Positions 27,774 through 34,131 of a stretch of DNA of 34,131 nucleotides are shown here, in pieces (positions within the stretch are counted from its first letter, which is position 1; the number at the start of each line of letters is the position of its first letter). Made by a program: the position numbers and the translations under genes. The notes beneath the pieces were generated by a model, which did not search any database, was not told where the DNA came from, and saw nothing but the letters and a program-made list of their open reading frames with translations. The stretch is from Magnetococcales bacterium. GTDB taxonomy: Bacteria > Pseudomonadota > Magnetococcia > Magnetococcales > Magnetaquicoccaceae. The DNA lies in assembly GCA_002753095.1 (NCBI GenBank), contig PDZU01000031.1:1-34131 (forward strand), read 5' to 3'.

Positions 27774-27992
27774 ATGAATGACAATACCAAAGTGACCAGC
27801 ACTGAAGAGAGTTCATCGCTGTCACCAAGCGCCTCCTCCTCCTCCTCTCGCGGCAAAGCCAGAACCCAGAAAAAGAAACCGGACGAGGCAAGAGTGGCAG
27901 CCGGAGTTGGCCATGAAGAAGCCCCTCCCGCTCTGAGGCCTTATACCAAAAATGATCTGAAAGAAGCGATCCGCAGACAACTCGGCGCATGA
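27774..27992 (+). CDS. small Ser-rich, basic hypothetical protein
   Basis: 72 residues, not recognised. The first half is low complexity (Ser runs encoded by TCC triplets around 27831-27850), then a basic stretch (GKARTQKKKPDEAR), then a plausible amphipathic C-terminal helix (YTKNDLKEAIRRQLGA). AGGTG lies about 15 bp before the ATG, rather far. No membrane segment. It sits alone between insertion-sequence debris and the next unknown gene. It could be real or a chance frame; the clean stop and ordered C-terminus give modest support. Confidence 0.4.
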   Translation: MNDNTKVTSTEESSSLSPSASSSSSRGKARTQKKKPDEARVAAGVGHEEAPPALRPYTKNDLKEAIRRQLGA

Positions 27993-28031
27993 TCTTGGTA
28001 AGCACAGAACGGTGATGGAGTTTTTGTGATT

Positions 28032-28099
28032 GCAGCACCGGTGAGATTATTCCTTCGGCTAGGTTTTATAGTCAGCAAGGTGTCTCATCTCGGTGCTGC
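28032..28099. repeat. long-range inverted repeat before the 28130 gene
   Basis: GCAGCACCG (28032-28040) pairs with CGGTGCTGC (28091-28099), and after a 3-nt bulge AGAT pairs with ATCT, making about 13 bp closing a loop of roughly 43 nt. It stands 30 bp before the next gene's start and could be a leader structure or a repeat remnant. Confidence 0.4.
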
Positions 28100-28129
28100 G
28101 AGTGGCTGTTGCTTGTGTGGGAGAACCAG

Positions 28130-28675
28130 ATGACCGATACTGTTGAGGAGAGGGAGAATCCATACAAAGCGCTTATCAGCGGCTTGTATGTTTTTTCCCA
28201 AACAATGCTGGAAGAGTTCTATCCACTAACCATGAGCTTAAACAGACGCGAGGTTGACAGTCTCCATCTGGACGAAGGGGTCTTTACTGCTGTCATGCAG
28301 CAGTGGTATGCGACCTGGAATGAAAAAACCGTTGCCAACCTTCCCTTCCCCAATTTTCCTCTTCGTTTACGTTTCGCCGCCTTAATCAGTTCGTCACTTT
28401 ATTACACGCAGTTGGTGAGCAGTTCGATACCGGCTGCTGATGAGTTGCTGCGCAAGGTCAATGCCCAACTGGCTCTCGATTTGGGTTGGGCGATCGTATA
28501 TACCACGCATTTGCACCCAAAAGAGGAGGGAAGAGTGTATGCAGAGGCATTGATCTCTGGAGTCATTCGCCTGCATGAGCATCCTCTCAATAATGACATG
28601 GTCAAACACCTAGCCAGTCAAGCGCCGACTCGACTGGAATTATTGCTCTTTTTCTATGTCATGATGAAATCGTAG
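28130..28675 (+). CDS. hypothetical protein, helical, no known domain
   Basis: 181 residues from the ATG at 28130, which has GGGAGA 6-11 bp upstream; a TTG at 28109 would add seven residues. I do not recognise a family. The sequence is mostly predicted helix with hydrophobic patches (RFAALISSSLYYTQLVSSS; LELLLFFYVMMKS at the end) but no clear transmembrane span, and it has acidic and aromatic residues in regular spacing, as in a soluble helical bundle. No signal peptide. It is convergent with the HD-GYP gene, 51 bp between stops, and lies inside the segment bounded by the insertion-sequence remnants. Confidence 0.6.
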   Translation: MTDTVEERENPYKALISGLYVFSQTMLEEFYPLTMSLNRREVDSLHLDEGVFTAVMQQWYATWNEKTVANLPFPNFPLRLRFAALISSSLYYTQLVSSSIPAADELLRKVNAQLALDLGWAIVYTTHLHPKEEGRVYAEALISGVIRLHEHPLNNDMVKHLASQAPTRLELLLFFYVMMKS

Positions 28676-28726
28676 GAGCATGCAGTCGGGCAAGTCAGAC
28701 CCAAGCAGCAGGCATGGGGAAACAGG

Positions 28727-29812
28727 CTACGGGCTGTTGGTTTCATGGCGGCGCCCTCTGTTGAAGAGCGCCAGAACCTCCTCTTCGATCTTCGCGAAAA
28801 GATCCAGCAGATAGGGATCAAAATGGCCGCTCCATTGCTTAGAGTTGCGCATGTCTAGAATCATCTGTCTCGGCTCGATGGGAGGGTTTGTCTGATAGCG
28901 GCGTCGTTTGGTCAAAGCGTCAAAGACATCAGCAATGGCCACAATACGTCCCATCAAGGGGATCCCTTCAGCTTGCAAACCTTGGGGATAGCCGCTGCTG
29001 TCCCACTTTTCGTGATGGGTCAGGGCAACCTGAAATGCCGCTTGCAGATCTGCCAATTCTGAACCTTTCAGGATGTTAGCTCCCCTCGTGGTGTGAGAAT
29101 TCATTATTGCCTTTTCGCTATCAGTCAAACGTCCCCTTTTTTTTAAGATTGAATCGGCAATAGCCAGCTTGCCGATATCATGCAGCAGAGCGGCTCGACG
29201 CAGCGCAGGAAGATTTTCCAGACTCAGTGCTTCCCTATCCTGAGGGTTGGGTTGCGCAACATAGGCTCGGCCCAAAGCTTCGGCATAGCGACTTATACGT
29301 TTGGCATGGCGACCAGTACCCAAATCGCGACCTTCGATGGCCTCTGCCAAGCGCAGAGTCAACTCTTCGAGGGTGTCAGCCAATTGCTTGGTTTTTTGTT
29401 CCACCTCCCCTTGTAAACTTTTTTTCAAAATGTGGCCGATCAAAAGCTGTTTGATGCGTCCCGTGGCCTCATATTCATGCCAGAAATAACCAACACAGTC
29501 GGATTCATCGCGACTCAGCAGTTCCATCACCTGTTGGTCATGGGTGTCAGCAGAGATAAACAGCAGAGCTGCATTATCAGGCAAGGTAAAAAAAGGTCGG
29601 TTGCTGTTTTGCGAATAGCGGTACAAGGAATACTCCAGGATCAGCAAATCACAGGAGTTTATTGTTCTGACATATTGTCTGTGCAGTTTTCTGTAAAGGG
29701 TGATTCTATCCAAAGGAACCCCAAGCTGCAGCACAATTTGCTGCAGCATCTCTCCTTCGTAGATATGTTTGTTGACAATTACAACACGGCAATTCTGCAA
29801 TTCTGGCTGCAT
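28727..29812 (-). CDS. HD-GYP domain protein with degenerate receiver-like N-terminus
   Basis: 361 residues from the ATG at 29812, which has AGGAG 9-13 bp upstream; an in-frame TTG at 29968 would overlap the upstream gene. Residues 1-125 look like a receiver fold (CRVVIVNKHIYEGEMLQQIV; LLILEYSLYRYS) in which the phospho-acceptor position is not Asp, so phosphorylation is doubtful. A linking helix (GEVEQKTKQLADTLEELTLRLAEAIEGRD) follows, then HD-GYP: GTGRHAKRISRYAEAL, LLHDIGKLAI (His211, Asp212), SHTTRGANIL, HHEKWDSSGYPQGL (His266-His267, Gly274-Tyr275-Pro276), IVAIADVFDALT. The common DGxGYP reads DSSGYP. The metal ligands are kept, so cyclic di-GMP hydrolysis is likely. It is co-transcribed with the gene upstream (25 bp gap). 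Confidence 0.85.
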   Translation of the reverse strand: MQPELQNCRVVIVNKHIYEGEMLQQIVLQLGVPLDRITLYRKLHRQYVRTINSCDLLILEYSLYRYSQNSNRPFFTLPDNAALLFISADTHDQQVMELLSRDESDCVGYFWHEYEATGRIKQLLIGHILKKSLQGEVEQKTKQLADTLEELTLRLAEAIEGRDLGTGRHAKRISRYAEALGRAYVAQPNPQDREALSLENLPALRRAALLHDIGKLAIADSILKKRGRLTDSEKAIMNSHTTRGANILKGSELADLQAAFQVALTHHEKWDSSGYPQGLQAEGIPLMGRIVAIADVFDALTKRRRYQTNPPIEPRQMILDMRNSKQWSGHFDPYLLDLFAKIEEEVLALFNRGRRHETNSP

Positions 29813-29837
29813 AGTTTCCGCTCCTGAAGCGCTGTCA

Positions 29838-31760
29838 TCATTTGGGTTGAGAAGGTGAATCGTCGCTCTGTGCTTCGGCAAAAGCTCTGACAGTCCGCAC
29901 ACGAGCAGAGAGAATATACTCTTCTCCGGCCCACCGAGGAATAATATCGTGCATCTTATGCTTTCCAATCATCTCATGAACGGCATTCACGATCAATTGT
30001 GGATTTTTTTGGATGTAGTTAATTGCCTCTATGGCAGTGCGTTGGTACACAACAACAGCTATAATCGGATGTTCCAATTTTGATCCTGATGTATCATGCA
30101 GCAGATCCATAAAGGGGCCAAAATCAGTCTGTTGCGGATGGCGAACACTGTAACGAGTTACAGCCAGATATTTGCTCATCGGACTGACCTTTTCCATCAG
30201 ATCCATGCGCACCTGCGCCAAAACTTCTGGATTATTACCTAAAACAGCATTCAGAACCTGTCCCAGATACTGCGAATTGGACATGACTTGCAAGCTGTAG
30301 GAAAAAGTCAAGAAGGGGTACTCTTCTTGATTTATATCCTCCATATAGGCACTCCAGGTATCCAAAGCAAATTGGCAGATCAAACTACGATTAAAAAAAC
30401 TCTGCGGAACCAAGCGCAACTCTTCAGGGATCATAACGATCATATGGGTAGGTATAAATTCGGAAAGATCATCCTTCCAGGATTTGTCGCTCTTCTTTGG
30501 CCCAGCAGAGGGAGTATCCGCAGACGATCTGCCGCAATTTCGCAACGAACTCTGCGTTTCGCATGAAAATTGTGCAGGCAAATCACCGACCCCTTCGTAG
30601 TGCAAACGGATATAATTGGATTTTTCAGCAATCGGAATTATATTATCATTATCCATTGCTGAACTGATGGTGCATCGCACATTGGGTCCAATGCCGTCAT
30701 CATGAATATAATACTCATTCAACCAATATTCCTGCATATTCCAGGCATTGGCTTCAAAGCTCTCCTTGCATCGTGGAGGCACAGAGCGATAGGCAACCAT
30801 AAGATTGACATGATCCACTTTGCGTCCCTCAAACTCTCCATAGAGCAGGACTGGAAAACCACCTGAGAGGAACATGGAGGCATAACAATTGAAAAAATAG
30901 CGAATGAAGCCATAATTTTCGCGAATAGAGGTATCAGTTATTTCGATAGTGCCACGAATGACGCAAGCATCCATGCCACGGATAGCACGGATCGCCTCCA
31001 CTATATGATCCAGTTTCAACCCCCCAGATGGAAAGGTGCGGAACCCCGAGGCATAATAACGATGGGCATCCTGGGTGATTTCAGAAGTGGTTGAACTGTA
31101 ATGTTTATAGGGAGAGGCGAGTTGTGCACTCCATAAGGAAACGCTCCCGCAGGTCGAGGTGGCCTGATCTTGTTGCTGCCAGCAAAGACCAGTCACATTC
31201 AATTCCAGGCCAGCAATATTGGCTCTGTTGCAACGAGAGGAGATGTTGATGCGCGGTGTATATCGCTTTTTTTTATCCTCATGCCAGCGCAAAACCGTTC
31301 GTCCGAGGGGCGCGTTAGTAATGGGACGAATAACAATAAATCCTAAATAATTTTTCTGCAACATTTCGATACTTTTTTTATCGCCACTCAACGCTTTCAG
31401 AAAAATTTCGCGGGAAACCACTGGACCAGAAAAATAGTGCACACGACTACAAATATTAGTGATTAACTGCATGCTGGTGGCGTAAAAGACCCGATACTGG
31501 CTCAAAAAATCCCAATCGACATAACGGGGTTCGACAATCAAAGATGTTGCCTGAAGGCCGCGCAAATAACAACGCAGATAAAGCAACTCCCTTGAGTTAG
31601 GTTTTAATCCGCATAACATATCATCATCTGAAAACTCTCTGAATTGCAATGGTGATATAGTTTGAGCGTCATTTTGATTGTCATTGTTGCCACAAGAAGA
31701 GGAGGAGTGAGTGGACATATGCCTGCAGACCTTCAGAGGAGATGATGCCAAAAGGGCCAT
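29838..31760 (-). CDS. putative papain/C39-like cysteine peptidase, uncharacterised
   Basis: 640 residues from 31760; the ATG at 31718 is an equally possible start (626 residues). No signal peptide or membrane segment is seen, so it is cytoplasmic. The middle carries what looks like a papain/C39-fold catalytic set: QQQDQATSTCGSVSLW (Cys204 at a helix start, with Gln residues just before as possible oxyanion formers), GGFPVLLYGEFEGRKVDHVNLMVAYR (His317) and YYIHDDGIGP (Asp354/Asp355). An earlier block, YLGFIVIRPITNAPLGRTVLRW, looks conserved. The C-terminal 250 residues are unassigned. Peptidase activity is inferred from motifs only. It is first in an operon with an HD-GYP protein and is more A+T-rich than the core genes, in keeping with an acquired segment. 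Confidence 0.6.
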   Translation of the reverse strand: MALLASSPLKVCRHMSTHSSSSCGNNDNQNDAQTISPLQFREFSDDDMLCGLKPNSRELLYLRCYLRGLQATSLIVEPRYVDWDFLSQYRVFYATSMQLITNICSRVHYFSGPVVSREIFLKALSGDKKSIEMLQKNYLGFIVIRPITNAPLGRTVLRWHEDKKKRYTPRINISSRCNRANIAGLELNVTGLCWQQQDQATSTCGSVSLWSAQLASPYKHYSSTTSEITQDAHRYYASGFRTFPSGGLKLDHIVEAIRAIRGMDACVIRGTIEITDTSIRENYGFIRYFFNCYASMFLSGGFPVLLYGEFEGRKVDHVNLMVAYRSVPPRCKESFEANAWNMQEYWLNEYYIHDDGIGPNVRCTISSAMDNDNIIPIAEKSNYIRLHYEGVGDLPAQFSCETQSSLRNCGRSSADTPSAGPKKSDKSWKDDLSEFIPTHMIVMIPEELRLVPQSFFNRSLICQFALDTWSAYMEDINQEEYPFLTFSYSLQVMSNSQYLGQVLNAVLGNNPEVLAQVRMDLMEKVSPMSKYLAVTRYSVRHPQQTDFGPFMDLLHDTSGSKLEHPIIAVVVYQRTAIEAINYIQKNPQLIVNAVHEMIGKHKMHDIIPRWAGEEYILSARVRTVRAFAEAQSDDSPSQPK

Positions 31761-32115
31761 ATTATCGAAGGCGAGACATTAGTCCAAACTGCACTGTGAG
31801 TCAAGGAACAGGCTTTATAAATTGTTGAAATTTGATCATATATTTCTTGTTTCGACAAAGCAATTGTCATGCCATCCATCTGCCAAACGCAATGCAGCGC
31901 AACAAAAAAAAGAGTGCATTCATGATGATATTCTATTTCATGATGCGCATAAACTCTTTAACCAGAGAGATTTTCCTGTTCAGGAGAAGACTCACCCTGC
32001 TTGTGCCCGTGCCTGACAGGCAAACTCTGTAGCACCTGCCTCTCTATGGCGTGTGGTCAATGGGTGGGTTACCCCCCTGGGAGATGGGGAAAACTGTTGA
32101 CATGCTCTGAGCAAA
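31761..32115. other. gene-free stretch upstream of the C39-like gene
   Basis: 355 bp, AT-rich near the gene and more mixed toward 32100. It should hold the promoter of the C39-like/HD-GYP operon, but no hexamer pair stands out. Short frames of 64-66 residues here lack ribosome binding sites and are not supported. Confidence 0.45.
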
Positions 32116-32559
32116 TTATTTTTTTTTGTGGATTGCCTCAAAAAAATTACCCCACTCCCTTTTGAGCTCTTCAGGAGGGGAGTGCGAGATTTTTTCCGAA
32201 TCGTGCGGACGAAAAGGGATCGGCGTCCACGCCTCTTGTGGAATGACCCAGATATTATACCGAGGTTGGCTGACAGTACGCGCAGGCTTGCTTGCTGTCA
32301 AATTATTCAGAGTGCCCGCGGAAGGGAGATCTAGGGAAGTGGTTTTCAACGGAGTCTCCACATGCAAGATATAACCTAAATATAATTCCTTTGAACACAG
32401 GAATCTTGCAGCATGACTTCGCAATGGGTGCGCCAATATCGTTAAAGCGGGGGATAGAATGCACGACAATAACGCATAATATTGAAAAATTTGATATTTT
32501 TTACTTTGTATTTGTTGTGCACAGCAAAGGATGTGTATTATATCGAGTTCTCTCAACAA
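32116..32559 (-). CDS. possible small protein or gene remnant
   Basis: A 147-residue open frame. The last 80 or so residues look protein-like (SQPRYNIWVIPQEAWTPIPF, then SEKISHSPPEELKREWGNFFEAI, charged and Trp-rich), whereas the first 60 look like random translation of AT-rich DNA. A shorter product from a GTG near 32360 is possible. No family recognised and no clear ribosome binding site. It could be the 3' end of a decayed gene from the same mobile segment. Confidence 0.3.
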   Translation of the reverse strand: MLRELDIIHILCCAQQIQSKKYQIFQYYALLSCILSPALTILAHPLRSHAARFLCSKELYLGYILHVETPLKTTSLDLPSAGTLNNLTASKPARTVSQPRYNIWVIPQEAWTPIPFRPHDSEKISHSPPEELKREWGNFFEAIHKKK

Positions 32560-32854
32560 TCAAAGCAAAGAAACTGACATAATTTTGTCATTAAATTTTT
32601 GACTGTGCGTCAGAAAAGAGATGGTGCGTCTATTGGGTATTGTACCGCTGCAGAGAGCCTTCATTGGCTCTTTTGAAGAGACACATTGCAAGGATCGGTG
32701 TGCCTGGGTGACCGGATGGGGCACCACCCCCATCATCGACTTCCGGTTGCCATGGCCGGACAGTCAGCGTAACCGTGATTTACTACGCCCACCAGATGGC
32801 CACCCATTTTCATTCTACGGCGAACAGAAGCTGCATGACAAGCACAAAAGACTC
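32560..32854. other. unassigned DNA left of insertion-sequence copy B
   Basis: About 295 bp with a sharp composition change: AT-rich to about 32620, GC-richer after. The plus-strand frame starting at 32621 runs into the insertion sequence and is probably not a gene. The GC-rich part may be debris of another mobile element. Confidence 0.4.
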
Positions 32855-33038
32855 CACGGTAAATTTGTTCTCGGCCAGGGAAGCTACGAAACAGTAGCGC
32901 GACAAGTGTTTTGCGTCATATGGAGGTAGTCAAATACCAACCGCACACTCATGGTCTGTTGCCGCATCTTCTGGGCTACATTGGCGACGCCTTTGGATTT
33001 GATGGCTCCGATGGCGAAACGGCGCAACCGGGTGACAT
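32855..33038. repeat. 184-bp direct repeat, right copy (partner 26827-27010)
   Basis: Near-identical to 26827-27010 in the same orientation, covering the 3' end of the transposase and the terminus of the element. Confidence 0.85.
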
Positions 33039-33791
33039 CGGCGGGACCGTGGCCGGTGCTGACTCGGGAACGATCTTCGTCGAAATTCCAGTCAAGGATG
33101 TAATGGCAAGAGTTTTCTATGGCCCAATGTCCCCGATTGGTGGTAAGTACGCATTTTGCGTCGGCCTGTTCTGGAGTACGACTGGTGATACCATAGGCGA
33201 GTTCGCATGTGTACTCCCCCGTATTCTTGTTGATTGATTCCCGTTTAATGACAAAAGCTTGTCCGACATATGGGAAATCCAGATAGCCGTTGAGTTCCGT
33301 AGTGGTCCAAATGCTGCGCGTTTCAATTCGCCCATGATCGGGCGAGCTAAGACCGACATCGTCTGGCTTTCCCCGATCATGAAAGAACAGCTCAATATCA
33401 GCGAGGAGAGTTGGCTGGTTGTCTTTGGCGGTGAAGTGATAATGTGCCCCTCGCTGCTCGACCAAATAGATGGCTAGCTTGCGTTGCGTGTTCATGGCGT
33501 CGGCGGTGATGGTCTTGTCTTTCAGGTCGATAGCGTCCAGAAGCGGAATCGCCATTCCGATTTCGTTGGTCTGCTTGACCTCCTCTGCGTTGCCCTTTAC
33601 CGGCAGGCTACCGACTTTTTTTGGGTGAGACAAATTTTGGTATCGTGCCCGATCACACTCATGATGTGGGTTTGACGGCCTCCCTCGTCGATGGCGTTGC
33701 ACATTGTTTTCCCGTCAATGGCCAGACAGGAATCATTCCCGCCATGGACCGCGTTCCAATCCAAAGGTTGCCGACAGAGGGTGATCGACAA
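32884..33791 (-). pseudogene. ISAs1-family transposase, 5'-truncated and frame-broken copy B
   Basis: This copy keeps the DDE core and the C-terminus but lacks the N-terminal domain that copy A retains. In one frame, from 33791, it reads SCLAIDGKTMCNAIDEGGRQ (first catalytic Asp in AIDGKT) and IMSVIGHDTK. At about 33620 the reading must move to a second frame to continue as VGSLPVKGNAEEVKQTNEI, LLDAIDLKDKTITADAMNTQRK (second Asp), ECAL-like RGHWAIENSCHYILDWNFDED (Glu region) and YLHMTQNT, ending at the TAG at 32884-32886. The break is in a run of seven A. The missing 5' part makes it non-functional alone. Confidence 0.82.
33615..33621 (-). other. A_AAA_AAG heptamer at the transposase frame break
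   Basis: On the minus strand the upstream frame reads CAA AAA AAG, which places the heptamer A-AAA-AAG in the exact phase of a classical -1 ribosomal slippery site. A -1 shift here would lead into the downstream transposase frame. It may equally be a one-base loss from a run of eight A. Confidence 0.5.
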
Positions 33792-34131
33792 ATCTCATTT
33801 ACAAGGAATCATGGGGCATTTGATGGTCTCACCTAGCCCATGTTTAACATGGTGCAAAATTTTTTAAGCAATATCAGTATTTTGTGATACTGTTTTTTCG
33901 CAAGTGGCACTACAAAGTTGATGCCTTGGCTATTTTTTTGATCAAGCGATCATCTTTTTCACTCCACCGGGGTTGGGATCGATGGCAAGAGCTTGGTAAA
34001 TCAACTTCTGGTTGGACTGAACGGCTTCGCCGTAGCTGTGGTGTGACTCTGGCTTTCCCGTCCCCTCCCGTCGTCATTGCTGGCCGGAAGGTGCCTACAG
34101 TATCCCCGTAACCCTCCAGCTTGCGCTATAC
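33792..34131. other. gene-free window end beyond insertion-sequence copy B
   Basis: 340 bp. A perfect but AT-rich palindrome, CCATGTT-T-AACATGG (33838-33852), followed by a T-run near 33860, may be a weak terminator or an element edge. The frame 33884-34111 has no ribosome binding site or recognisable motif. Nothing else supported. Confidence 0.4.

Noticed and set aside
27646-28038. 130-residue minus-strand frame
   Set aside because: Antisense to the small Ser-rich gene; the Arg run is the complement of the TCC repeat.
33884-34111. 75-residue frame at the window end
   Set aside because: No start signal and no recognisable sequence; left unassigned.

Overview
The window is about 34 kb of bacterial DNA. 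The RND efflux genes, two-component systems, P-II proteins and ISAs1-type transposase remnants fit a Gram-negative member of the Pseudomonadota. Most of it is moderately GC-rich with dense genes. Rpn nucleases with Glu-Gly-Arg repeat tails and the many sensor kinases recall Magnetococcales-like genomes, but that placement is a guess without a search.

Layout: (1) 1-1629 holds the end of one Rpn-family nuclease and a complete, nearly identical neighbour; their tails differ in the number of a 12-bp tandem repeat (9 versus 4). (2) 1745-2551 (-) encodes an exported Sel1-repeat protein. (3) 2745-12789 (+) is an MdtABC-like tripartite multidrug efflux operon. After a block of palindromes it is followed by an OmpR-family regulator and a CpxA/BaeS-like kinase. 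(4) 12993-18054 (+) holds two more sensor kinases back to back, the first a hybrid with a PhnD-like periplasmic sensor. (5) 23622-18084 (-) is a six-gene same-strand cluster: a duplicated DUF1538 membrane protein, two non-canonical P-II proteins, a half-length DUF4347 protein, a Kef-type cation/proton antiporter with RCK domains, and a DUF3124 exported protein. (6) An AT-rich 600-bp divergent control region separates this cluster from a response regulator with an ArsR-like helix-turn-helix (24228-24908). (7) 25002-26128 is a DmeF-type Co/Ni efflux transporter behind a promoter with the architecture of MerR-family targets; it converges on a histidine phosphatase gene. (8) 26827-33838 is an accessory segment bounded by two decayed copies of the same ISAs1-family element in the same orientation. 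It contains small unknown genes and a two-gene operon of a papain/C39-like protein and an HD-GYP protein.

How the genes fit together (inference): envelope and metal stress functions (MdtABC with its two-component system, DmeF) sit beside a P-II-linked ion transport cluster. The cluster's gene order suggests that the P-II proteins gate the DUF1538 transporter and that the Kef antiporter, DUF3124 and DUF4347 proteins belong to the same ion-homeostasis response. This cluster and the C39-like/HD-GYP pair are the best candidates for undescribed systems.
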